Source of the DNA: Rhodoferax ferrireducens
GTDB taxonomy: Bacteria; Pseudomonadota; Gammaproteobacteria; Burkholderiales; Burkholderiaceae_C
Reading direction: 5' to 3'
NCBI GenBank assembly: GCA_002083775.1
Contig: MTEI01000022.1
Coordinates: 1-39,215, forward strand
Length of the DNA: 39,215 nt
The position numbers and the translations under genes were made by a program. Positions 31,897 to 39,215 of the stretch are shown here, piece after piece. The first letter of the stretch is position 1. Every line of letters starts with the position of its first letter. The notes under the pieces are model-generated. The model was given only the letters and a program-made list of their open reading frames with translations. It made no database searches and was not told where the DNA came from.

Positions 31897-34527
31897 TTAT
31901 AACTTGCCTGTAACCCAGGCTGCCACGCTGTCAAGCGCTGCGGACAGCTTGGTTGATTCGGTGCCACCAGCCATGGCCATGTCTGGCTTGCCGCCGCCTT
32001 TGCCGCCCACCTGACCGGCTACAAAGTTGACCAGTTCGCCTGCTTTGACCTTGCCCGTGGTGTCAGCCGTCACACCAACAGCAATCTGCACCTTGGCGCC
32101 ATCGACCACGCCAAGCACGATGACGGCGGTTTTGAGCTTGTCCTTGAGCTTGTCCATGGTGTCGCGCAGGGTTTTGACATCGGCACCGTCCAGCTTGGCC
32201 ACCAACAGCTTGACGCCCCTGATGTCTTGCGCCTGACTCAGCAGCTCGTCGCCCTGGGCGCTGGCGAGTTTGCCTTTGAGGGCGGCGAGCTCTTTGTCCA
32301 ACGATTTGATGTGCTCCAGCACAGAGCTGATACGGTCAGTCACTTCAGCCACCGGGGTTTTCAGCAGGCCCGCAGCCTGACCGACCGTGTCTTCCAGGTG
32401 CTGCAAATAGGCCAGCGCGTTCGCGCCGGTGACGGCTTCGATACGGCGCACGCCCGAGGCCACACCACTTTCAGCCACGATCTTGAACAGGCCAATGTCA
32501 CCGGTGCGTTGCACATGTGTGCCACCACACAGCTCGCGACTGCTGCCAATGTCGAGCACGCGCACGGTTTCCCCGTACTTTTCGCCAAATAACATCATGG
32601 CGCCGGTCTTTTGCGCCGATTCGATGTCCATCACGCGCGCCTCAGTGGCGGCGTTGCTCATGATTTCAGCGTTGACACGGGCTTCAATCTCGCGGATTTC
32701 AGAATCGGTCACCGGGGCATTGTGGGCAAAGTCAAAACGTGTGCGCTCCGGATTCACCAGGCTGCCCTTTTGCTGCACGTGGCTGCCCAGCACTTCGCGC
32801 AAGGCCTTGTGCATCAGGTGTGTGGCCGAGTGGTTTCGCACGGTGGCGGCGCGCAGGCTGGCGTTGACGTGCGCCGTGACCCCGTCGCCCACTTTCAGCG
32901 TGCCGGTTCTCAAAGTGCCCTGGTGAGCAAACACATCGGCCTTGATTTTTTGCGTGTCCACCACCTCAAACAAGGCGTGGTCACTGAAGATGGCACCCGC
33001 GTCACCCACCTGCCCGCCGCTCTCGCCATAAAACGGGGTGGCGGCCAGCACCACCACGCCAGATTGACCTTCTTTTAAGGCTTCAGCCCTTATACCGTCT
33101 ATATAGATAGCTACAACTTCAGTAGTGGATGTCAAATGCTCATAACCCAGGAATTCATTGCCCGCGCCGGTGTACTCCAGCGCCTTGTCCTGCTTGAACT
33201 TGCCTGCCGCGCGGCCCTTGGCTTTTTGCGCTTCCATTGCGGCGTGGAACCCGGCTTCGTCCACCGTCACACCGCGTTCGCGGCACACGTCAGCCGACAG
33301 GTCTAGCGGGAAGCCAAAGGTGTCGTGCAACTTGAAGGCTACGTCGCCCGGCAGCAGTTTCACGTCACCCGCCAGGGCTTCATCCAGAATCTGCATGCCG
33401 ATTTCCAGCGTCTCGTAAAACCGCTCTTCTTCCACCCGCAGCACATCCATGATGCGCTCCGCCTGCGCGGCCAAACTCGGGTAAGCGTCGCCCATCTGTG
33501 CCACCAGGTCAGGCACCAGTTTATGGAAAAACGGCGTCTTCTGTCCCAGCTTGTAGCCATGGCGGATAGCGCGGCGGATGATGCGTCGCTGCACGTAGCC
33601 CCGGCCCTCGTTGCTGGGCAACACGCCGTCGCTAACCAGAAACGCGGTAGCACGGATGTGGTCGGAGATCACCCGCAGCGACGGGTTGCTCAGATCAGCG
33701 GTGTGGGTTTCGCGCGCTGCGGCTCGGATCAGCGCGTCAAAAATGTCGATTTCGTAGTTGCTGTGCACATGCTGCAGGATGGCGGCCAGGCGCTCCAGGC
33801 CCATGCCGGTATCGACGCAAGGTACGGGCAGCGGCGTGACGGCACCGGTTTCGTCCATGTTGAACTGCATGAACACGTGGTTCCAGATTTCGATGAAGCG
33901 GTCGCCATCTTCGTCCGGGCTGCCGGGCGGGCCGCCGGGGATGTGGTCGCCGTGGTCGTAAAAAATCTCGGAGCACGGGCCGCAAGGGCCGGTGTCGGCC
34001 ATCATCCAGAAGTTGTCAGACTTGTAACGACCGCCTTTGTTGTCGCCGATGCGGATCACGCGCTCGGGTGGCAGGCCGATCTCTTGGGTCCAGATGTCAT
34101 AGGCTTCGTCGTCTTCGGCATACACCGTGGCCAGTAGGCGCTCTGCGGGCAGCTTGAACACTTGTGTGAGCAACTCCCAGCCCCAGTGGATGGATTCACG
34201 CTTGAAATAGTCGCCAAAACTCCAGTTGCCCAGCATCTCGAAAAACGTGTGGTGGCGCGCGGTGTAGCCCACATTTTCCAGGTCATTGTGTTTGCCGCCG
34301 GCGCGCAGGCAGGCCTGCACCGAGGCGGCACGCACGTAAGAACGCTTGTCGGTGCCCAGAAACACGTCCTTGAACTGCACCATGCCGGAGTTGGTGAACA
34401 TCAGCGTCGGGTCGTTGCCAGGAACGAGTGGGCTCGACGCCACCAAGGTGTGGCCTTTGGAGGCGAAAAAATCGAGGAATATCTTGCGGATGTCGGCGAC
34501 TGTCATCGCTGCAGCGGTTGGGTTCAT
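31897..34527 (-). CDS. alaS: Alanyl-tRNA synthetase
   Basis: An 876-residue synthetase from ATG 34527 ([21 protein letters not shown]); a second ATG at 34506 (MTVADIRK) is also possible, and the open frame to 34707 is not conserved. The class II catalytic core has [33 protein letters not shown]-like NWSFGDYFK and the GMGLERLAA motif. The editing domain zinc ligands are HSATH and CGGTH ([13 protein letters not shown]). The C-terminal dimer domain ends with [15 protein letters not shown]. Length equals that of E. coli AlaS. The stretch between the catalytic and editing domains (33076-33120) is unusually AT-rich and matches the palindromic repeat. Confidence 0.98.
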   Translation of the reverse strand: MNPTAAAMTVADIRKIFLDFFASKGHTLVASSPLVPGNDPTLMFTNSGMVQFKDVFLGTDKRSYVRAASVQACLRAGGKHNDLENVGYTARHHTFFEMLGNWSFGDYFKRESIHWGWELLTQVFKLPAERLLATVYAEDDEAYDIWTQEIGLPPERVIRIGDNKGGRYKSDNFWMMADTGPCGPCSEIFYDHGDHIPGGPPGSPDEDGDRFIEIWNHVFMQFNMDETGAVTPLPVPCVDTGMGLERLAAILQHVHSNYEIDIFDALIRAAARETHTADLSNPSLRVISDHIRATAFLVSDGVLPSNEGRGYVQRRIIRRAIRHGYKLGQKTPFFHKLVPDLVAQMGDAYPSLAAQAERIMDVLRVEEERFYETLEIGMQILDEALAGDVKLLPGDVAFKLHDTFGFPLDLSADVCRERGVTVDEAGFHAAMEAQKAKGRAAGKFKQDKALEYTGAGNEFLGYEHLTSTTEVVAIYIDGIRAEALKEGQSGVVVLAATPFYGESGGQVGDAGAIFSDHALFEVVDTQKIKADVFAHQGTLRTGTLKVGDGVTAHVNASLRAATVRNHSATHLMHKALREVLGSHVQQKGSLVNPERTRFDFAHNAPVTDSEIREIEARVNAEIMSNAATEARVMDIESAQKTGAMMLFGEKYGETVRVLDIGSSRELCGGTHVQRTGDIGLFKIVAESGVASGVRRIEAVTGANALAYLQHLEDTVGQAAGLLKTPVAEVTDRISSVLEHIKSLDKELAALKGKLASAQGDELLSQAQDIRGVKLLVAKLDGADVKTLRDTMDKLKDKLKTAVIVLGVVDGAKVQIAVGVTADTTGKVKAGELVNFVAGQVGGKGGGKPDMAMAGGTESTKLSAALDSVAAWVTGKL
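33076..33120 (-). repeat. Repeat-like segment (copy C) inside the alaS coding frame
   Basis: On the minus strand the segment reads TTGTAGCTATC, a 12-base centre, then ATAAGGGCTGAAGCC and TTAAAAG. Both arms match copy D (TTGATAGCTATC and ATATGGGCTAGAGGCC). It is translated as [16 protein letters not shown] using codons GTA, ATA, AGG and TTA that are otherwise avoided in the gene. AlaS keeps its normal length, so it may be a replacement or, less likely, a chance resemblance. Confidence 0.5.
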
Positions 34528-34815
34528 GGCTTGAGAGACCTGGGTATTGATGTCGGCAAGAGAAAAGACTGCGGGAAAGCTGCCCTTATTCAGAAGAGTG
34601 GCACCCACCGGTAAAACCGTCGATTTTAGAAGAACAAGCCACCCGTACCCACCAGCCGGGCGCATGCCCGGGTTTTGGCCACAATGGCCCCATCGGCAGC
34701 GGGCCAAGTGTCACTGTGTCCCAGGCGGTTGCGACCTAGAATTTGCCGCACCGCCAAGGCTGACGAAACTATTGCCAACCTTTCAACTTGCTCGCGTTTA
34801 ACCTCCAGGAACGAT

Positions 34816-36102
34816 ATGACCGCTGTTCAAACCACCAACGCCGCCCTGATGGCGCGTCGCCGTGCCGCCATTCCCCGGGGCGTGGGCCAAAGCCACGAAG
34901 TTTTCATTGCCCGTGGCGACAACGCCGAGGTGTGGGACGTGGAAGGCAAGCGCTACATCGACTTTGCCGGTGGCATTGCGGTGCTCAACACCGGCCACTG
35001 CCGCCCCGAGATCGTCGAAGCGGTCAAAAAGCAGCTGGATCTTTACACCCACACCTGCTTTCAGGTGCTGGCCTACGAGCCGTATGTGGAACTGGCCGAG
35101 CGCATCAATGCGCTGGCACCAGGCAACTTTGACAAGAAGACGCTGTTTTTATCAACCGGCGCTGAAGCCGTGGAAAACGCCATCAAGATCGCCCGCGCTT
35201 TCACCAAACGCAGCGCGGTGATTGCGTTCACCAGCGGCTACCACGGTCGCACATTGCTCACTCTGGGGCTGACCGGCAAGGTCGCGCCATACAAGCTGGG
35301 TTTTGGACCCTTCCCCAACGAAATCTTCCACGCCCAGTTTCCGAATGCACTGCATGGCGTGAGTGTGGACGACGCGATGGCCTCCATCGAGCTGATCTTC
35401 AAGAACGATGTGGAAGCCAGCCGCGTGGCCGCGCTCATCGTCGAGCCGGTTCAGGGTGAAGGCGGCTTCAATGTGGCACCGTTTGACTTTTTGCAACGCC
35501 TGCGTGCGCTGTGCGACCAGCACGGTATTTTGCTGATTGCCGACGAAATCCAGACTGGCGCTGGGCGCACCGGCACCTGGTTTGCCATCGAACAAAGTGG
35601 CGTAGCGCCTGACATGATCACCATGGCTAAATCCATGGCCGGTGGCTACCCGATATCCGGCGTGGTGGGCCGGGCCGAGGTGATGGACGCCCCGGCTGCC
35701 GGTGGCTTGGGCGGCACCTATGCTGGCAGCCCGCTGGCCTGCGCCGCAGCTCTGGCCGTGCTGGACGTTTTTGAAAAAGACCAGTTGTTGCAACGCAGCC
35801 AGGCCATGGGCGCGCGGCTCATGACCTTCCTGCAAAGCCTGGCTGCCAAAGACAAACGCATTGCCGAGGTGCGTGGTCTGGGTGCCATGGTGGCCATCGA
35901 GTTATGCAAAAACAACGATGTCCATCAGCCTGATGCTGAACTGGCCAAACGCCTGTCCGTTGAGGCAACCACGCGCGGTCTGATCCTGCTGACCTGCGGC
36001 ACCTACGGCAATGTGGTGCGCATTCTGGTGCCGCTGACCGCCAGTGACGCGATTGTGGACGAGGGTCTGGCCATCATTGAAGCCGCTTTGGCCGCCATCT
36101 GA
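34816..36102 (+). CDS. gabT: 4-aminobutyrate--2-oxoglutarate transaminase
   Basis: A 428-residue class III aminotransferase from ATG 34816 (MTAVQTTNAALMARRRAAIPRG), preceded by CCAGGA; the frame to 34675 is not conserved. GabT features are VWDVEGKRYIDFAGGIAVLNTGH, STGAEAVENAIKIAR, the AFTSGYHGRTLLTLGLTG loop, IADEIQTGAGRTGTWFA, and the PLP lysine in MITMAKSMAGGYPISGVVGR. It moves the amino group of GABA to 2-oxoglutarate. It is divergent from alaS and followed by gabD after a gap of 121 bp containing repeat E, so the pair may be one operon. Confidence 0.95.
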   Translation: MTAVQTTNAALMARRRAAIPRGVGQSHEVFIARGDNAEVWDVEGKRYIDFAGGIAVLNTGHCRPEIVEAVKKQLDLYTHTCFQVLAYEPYVELAERINALAPGNFDKKTLFLSTGAEAVENAIKIARAFTKRSAVIAFTSGYHGRTLLTLGLTGKVAPYKLGFGPFPNEIFHAQFPNALHGVSVDDAMASIELIFKNDVEASRVAALIVEPVQGEGGFNVAPFDFLQRLRALCDQHGILLIADEIQTGAGRTGTWFAIEQSGVAPDMITMAKSMAGGYPISGVVGRAEVMDAPAAGGLGGTYAGSPLACAAALAVLDVFEKDQLLQRSQAMGARLMTFLQSLAAKDKRIAEVRGLGAMVAIELCKNNDVHQPDAELAKRLSVEATTRGLILLTCGTYGNVVRILVPLTASDAIVDEGLAIIEAALAAI

Positions 36103-36151
36103 CCCACCGACAATTTGGCTCGATACCCTGTCGGCCCGCCCTTTTTGCTTT

Positions 36152-36206
36152 GATTTAAATAGCTACTAGCCCTTACTGAATAAGGGCTAGAGCCTGATTA
36201 TTCATA
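36152..36206 (+). repeat. Copy E of the dispersed AT-rich palindromic element
   Basis: TTAAATAGCTACTAGCCCTT, short centre, AATAAGGGCTAGAGCC, with AT-rich ends. It lies between gabT and gabD, 18 bp before the gabD start, and could influence read-through or mRNA stability. Confidence 0.8.
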
Positions 36207-36223
36207 TAACCCGAGGAGTTGCC

Positions 36224-37702
36224 ATGTCCACCCCAACCTCACCCCTTTCCCTGCTGAAAGACCCCAGCCTGCTCAAAACCGACGCCTTGATCAACGGTGC
36301 GTGGATGCCAGGCAGCAGCCGCTTCGCCGTCACCGACCCTGCCACCGGCGGTCATCTGGCCGACGTGGCCAACATGACGCCAGCAGACGCTGAAGCGGCC
36401 ATAGCCGCAGCCAACGCCGCCTGGCCTGCCTGGCGTAACAAAACCGCCAAAGAGCGCAGCATCATCTTGCGCAAGTGGTTTGACCTGATCATGGCGAATC
36501 AGGACGACCTAGGCCGCATCATGACCGCCGAGCAAGGCAAACCGCTGCCCGAGGCCAAAGGCGAAGTCGCCTACGGTGCCAGCTTTGTCGAGTGGTTTGC
36601 CGAAGAAGCCAAGCGCGTCAACGGCGAAACCCTGCCCCAGTTTGACAACAACCGCCGCCTGCTGGTGCTGCGCCAGCCCATTGGCGTGTGCGCCGCCATC
36701 ACGCCGTGGAACTTTCCCATCGCCATGATCACCCGCAAGGTCGCACCGGCCCTGGCTGCGGGTTGCCCGGTGATCATCAAGCCGGCTGAGCTCACGCCGT
36801 TGACCGCGCTGGCGGCGGCTGAACTGGCGATTCGCGCAGGCATCCCGGCAGGCGTTTTGAACATGCTCAGCGCCGATGCCGACAATTCGATCGCCATCGG
36901 CAAGGTGCTGTGCGACAGCCCGGTGGTGCGCCACATCAGCTTTACCGGCAGCACCGAGGTGGGCCGCATCCTGATGGCGCAGTCGGCGCCCACGGTGAAA
37001 AAACTCTCGCTAGAACTGGGTGGCAACGCACCCTTCATCGTGTTTGACGATGCCGACGTGGACAGTGCGGTGGAAGGCGCGTTTGCCAGCAAATACCGCA
37101 ACGCGGGTCAGACCTGCGTCTGCTCCAACCGTCTCTACGTGCAAGCCGGAGTCTATGAAGAATTTGTCACCAAGTTTGCGGCCAAGGTGGCTACCGCCAA
37201 AGTCGGCAACGGATTTGAGGCGGATGTCAACCAGGGTCCACTGATCGAAGAAGCAGCGCTTCAAAAAGTAGAGCGGCATGTGCAGGATGCAATTGGGCTG
37301 GGAGCCCGCTTGATGGTCGGTGGCAAACGCCTGCCGGGTCAGTTTTTCGAGCCCACCGTGGTGGCCGATGCCACCGCCGACATGCTCTGCGCGCGTGAAG
37401 AAACCTTTGGCCCGTTTGCCCCGGTATTCAAGTTTGAGACCGAAGCAGAAGCCATTTTTGCCGCCAACAACACCGAATTTGGCCTGGCCAGCTACTTCTA
37501 CAGCCGCGACATCGGTCGCATCTGGCGCGTGAGCGAGGCACTGGAATACGGCATGGTGGGCGTCAACGTCGGTATTCTGGCCACCGAACACGTGCCATTT
37601 GGTGGTGTCAAACAGTCCGGCCTGGGCCGCGAAGGCTCGCATCACGGCATGGATGACTATGTGGAAATCAAGTACGTGTGTATGGGCGACATCCTGAAAT
37701 AG
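36224..37702 (+). CDS. gabD: NADP-dependent succinate-semialdehyde dehydrogenase
   Basis: A 492-residue aldehyde dehydrogenase starting at ATG 36224 after GAGGAGTTGCC. It has PWNFPIAMITRKVAPALAAGCPVIIKPAELTP (NADP-binding and catalytic Lys region), the FTGSTEVGRILM loop, the general-base glutamate in LSLELGGNAPFIVFDDADVD, the catalytic cysteine in NAGQTCVCSNRLYVQ and the second cofactor-binding motif EETFGPFAPVFKF. This is the GabD pattern. It oxidises succinic semialdehyde made by GabT to succinate for the TCA cycle. Confidence 0.96.
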   Translation: MSTPTSPLSLLKDPSLLKTDALINGAWMPGSSRFAVTDPATGGHLADVANMTPADAEAAIAAANAAWPAWRNKTAKERSIILRKWFDLIMANQDDLGRIMTAEQGKPLPEAKGEVAYGASFVEWFAEEAKRVNGETLPQFDNNRRLLVLRQPIGVCAAITPWNFPIAMITRKVAPALAAGCPVIIKPAELTPLTALAAAELAIRAGIPAGVLNMLSADADNSIAIGKVLCDSPVVRHISFTGSTEVGRILMAQSAPTVKKLSLELGGNAPFIVFDDADVDSAVEGAFASKYRNAGQTCVCSNRLYVQAGVYEEFVTKFAAKVATAKVGNGFEADVNQGPLIEEAALQKVERHVQDAIGLGARLMVGGKRLPGQFFEPTVVADATADMLCAREETFGPFAPVFKFETEAEAIFAANNTEFGLASYFYSRDIGRIWRVSEALEYGMVGVNVGILATEHVPFGGVKQSGLGREGSHHGMDDYVEIKYVCMGDILK

Positions 37703-37711
37703 CCACTGCAA

Positions 37712-37773
37712 AATATGCTTTTGATAGCTATCAGCCCTTTATCCATATGGGCTAGAGGCCAAAAAAGCATATA
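37712..37773 (+). repeat. Copy D of the dispersed AT-rich palindromic element
   Basis: TTGATAGCTATCAGCCCTTT, centre, ATATGGGCTAGAGGCC, flanked by a second outer inverted repeat (ATATGCTTTT / AAAAAAGCATAT). It is just past the gabD stop and could act as its transcription end. Confidence 0.85.
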
Positions 37774-37785
37774 GGCTGATGATCT

Positions 37786-37814
37786 TTGAGCCTCTGTTTT
37801 CAGGCCCCTATACT
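37786..37814 (+). promoter_or_regulatory. Promoter of the tRNA-Gly gene
   Basis: TTGAGC (37786-37791) and TATACT (37809-37814) are separated by 17 bp, and the tRNA begins 8 bases after the -10 box. It is a good sigma-70 promoter that now reads into the second island. Confidence 0.65.
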
Positions 37815-37822
37815 GGCGGCAT

Positions 37823-37862
37823 GCGGGTGTAGTTCAATGGTAGAACGGCAGCTTCCCAAGCT
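37823..37862 (+). pseudogene. 5' part of tRNA-Gly(CCC), interrupted by the second island
   Basis: GCGGGTG (acceptor 5' strand), TA, D-arm GTTCAATGGTAGAAC, G, anticodon arm GCAGC-TTCCCAA-GCT. The anticodon is CCC. After 37862 the sequence departs from tRNA-Gly: the rest of the anticodon stem, the T-arm and the 3' acceptor strand are all absent. The gene is therefore split, with its promoter on this side. A tRNA-Gly(TCC) elsewhere in the genome could cover GGG codons. Confidence 0.82.
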
Positions 37863-38127
37863 ACCTAGAAGTCCGCAAACCTTCCCAATGTGTCTCCCCT
37901 AAAGTCAGCCAGTACGGTTGACTTTTTCATTTCCAGCGCCGATTGGGGATGGATTGGGCAACACCACATCACCCCCATTCAGGCTGCCGCCGTGGTGCCA
38001 ATCGTGGCGGCCAATGCTGACCTGCCTGTTGTCTTTTCCCCTTTTCCTGTTGATGGTCCCCTTTGTCACGGGTGAATGTTGCTCGTGACCAAACACGATC
38101 CATCCACCAACTTGAAGGGGAACATTC

Positions 38128-38433
38128 ATGACCAAGACACAACCTAACCCAGCGGAAATCAACGAGATTGTCGAAGTTGATACCGCCACGCCGACCAATG
38201 CGGAGCTGTACCAGCAAGCCATCGAGAAGGGTCAAGCCATCCTCAAAGACGAAGGCAGCAAAGCGGCTGCCGCCCGTGAGATTTACCGAATGCTGCAAGG
38301 TGAACACCGTGATGTCATCCTCAAAGCATTCATTGATGGTGCCACCGTCACCGTAAAAGGTGCGCCCACGTATTTTTACAACATCAGCCGCAAGTTCCGC
38401 AAGCTGGCAAAGGCCGAACCTGCCAAGGACTAA
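38128..38433 (+). CDS. Hypothetical island protein, 101 residues
   Basis: ATG 38128 is preceded by a good ribosome site (GAAGGGGAAC). The product is an alpha-helical, charged protein (MTKTQPNPAEINEIVEVDTA..., AELYQQAIEKGQAILKDEGSKAAAAREIYRML) with a short beta-like VTVKGAPTYFYNISRKFRKLAK end. No signal or membrane segment. It precedes the integrase by 92 bp and could be a small DNA-binding or accessory protein of the element, although no known fold is recognisable. Confidence 0.65.
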   Translation: MTKTQPNPAEINEIVEVDTATPTNAELYQQAIEKGQAILKDEGSKAAAAREIYRMLQGEHRDVILKAFIDGATVTVKGAPTYFYNISRKFRKLAKAEPAKD

Positions 38434-38525
38434 ATACAGGTCGGGACAACGGGACTATCTGTTGTCTCGTGGTGGATTAGAGGGGATGCTGCCCCCAACA
38501 GCAACCCTCTATATCAACCACCATC

Positions 38526-39124
38526 ATGGCAGTCAATAAGCGCACAGGTTCGCCGTACTGGTACATCCAGTTTCAATACAACGGCCAGAATTACATCAAG
38601 TCGTCCAAGACCACCGACAAAAAACTTGCCGTTAAACAGGAAGTCCAGTGGCGCAGCCAACTGATCGAACAGCAGCAGCTCGGCTACAAGCAGGCGCTAT
38701 CAATCAAAGAGGCATTCCAGCTTTATGCCAACTCAAAAAGTGAGTTGATCAGCTATCGCAACATCAACTTGTGGTGTCAACGAGCTATCAATCATTGGCG
38801 TGACAAAAACTTCATCCACGAAGTGACCTCTGCCGAGGTCGAGCGGTACAGGAACAAACTTTCCACCGCCAGCTATTCCAACCAGACGATCAAGCACGCC
38901 CTGAATCAAGTCTCGGGCACCATCCAGTACGCCAAGCGGATGGGGTATCAGGTCAGTGAAGTGCAAATGCCGACGATCCGACTGTCCAAGGGTCGATTGA
39001 ACTACCTGACCGCCGAAGATGAACAGCGCCTATTGGCGGAACTGGAGCCAACTCGGGCAGTCAAGGGACTGGCCCCGTATGACCAGCGGTTGCCTGAACT
39101 GCAAAAGGAGATGCAAGACATCTA
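38526..39124 (+). pseudogene. Tyrosine-recombinase integrase, 3'-truncated
   Basis: The N-terminal arm-binding domain is present (MAVNKRTGSPYWYIQFQYNGQNYIKSS, a three-strand AP2-like domain), followed by the core-binding SAM-like helices (IKEAFQLYANSKSELISYRNINLWCQRAINHW...) and the first catalytic-domain helix (GRLNYLTAEDEQRLLAEL). The native sequence ends after about 199 residues at MQDI, where the IS terminus takes over and adds an accidental stop. The catalytic R, H-x-x-R and Y are missing, so it is inactive. It is the presumed integrase of the tRNA-Gly element. Confidence 0.85.
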
Positions 39125-39215
39125 TGTCGGCGCCGATTCAATATTGACCACCTGTGCCGATTGAATATTGACCAGGGGCTGAAGCTGGCAGCTTGAATGC
39201 CAACTGTGGATAACT
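39125..39215 (+). mobile_element. Terminus of an IS21-family-like element (right window end)
   Basis: Starts TGTCGGCGCCGATT and runs rightward out of the window; exactly complementary to 1-91. The same terminus faces inward at both window ends, so the neighbouring IS copies are in opposite orientation, assuming the two ends of the IS differ. Confidence 0.7.

Larger units (their letters stand above)
37863..39124 (+). mobile_element. Start of a second integrative element in tRNA-Gly
   Basis: From the break in tRNA-Gly on, the window carries a 265-base leader, a small unknown gene and an integrase reading away from the tRNA: the usual proximal end of an integrative element. It is cut at 39124 by the IS terminus. 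The leader holds no gene I can support. Confidence 0.7.

Overview
The window looks like a chromosomal segment of a betaproteobacterium of the family Comamonadaceae, probably close to Rhodoferax or Polaromonas. The evidence is GC-rich coding with family-typical AlaS, UbiG, GabTD, Fpr and HiPIP proteins, a one-piece tmRNA whose tag reads ANDERFALAA, and a dispersed AT-rich palindrome of a kind I associate with this family. The two window ends are a perfect 91-bp inverted repeat that looks like one terminus of an IS21-family element. The window is therefore probably a complete contig that broke where IS copies lie.

Layout. (1) 1-3951 is the end of a genomic island: an ArdB/KlcA antirestriction gene cut by the IS terminus, an IS1634-family transposase, an IS1111-type IS110 element with a long 3' non-coding tail, and the displaced 3' half of a tRNA-Asn gene marking the island edge. 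(2) 3952-37822 is chromosomal backbone. It holds a GNAT acetyltransferase, a FitAB-type toxin-antitoxin pair, a DMT permease, an atypical pyruvate kinase-like protein, a TatT-type TRAP transporter operon, a large phosphonate cluster (13276-23444), an alpha/beta hydrolase, a DUF427 protein, tmRNA, gph-ubiG, HiPIP, an operon of tungsten aldehyde oxidoreductase, ferredoxin-NADP reductase and adenosine kinase, then alaS, gabT and gabD. (3) 37823-39124 is the start of a second island, inserted into a tRNA-Gly(CCC) gene. It has a small unknown gene and a tyrosine integrase that is again cut by the IS terminus.

The phosphonate cluster is the most coherent system. A leftward operon encodes a 2-aminoethylphosphonate (AEP) ABC transporter, PhnW transaminase, a FAD-dependent amine oxidase-like enzyme, PhnX phosphonatase and a NUDIX protein. 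A rightward pair encodes a GntR/FCD regulator overlapping by 4 bp a class III aminotransferase-fold enzyme that I infer to be a PbfA-type (R)-1-hydroxy-AEP ammonia-lyase. PhnW, the FAD enzyme and the PbfA-like enzyme would all deliver phosphonoacetaldehyde to PhnX, so one transporter could feed AEP, N-alkyl-AEP and hydroxy-AEP into one pathway.

Other points of interest are a family of about 50-bp palindromes with one copy apparently read in frame inside alaS, a TRAP lipoprotein gene whose only plausible start is a CTG overlapping the stop of a 38-codon ORF, and a tRNA-Gly gene left with its promoter and 5' half only.
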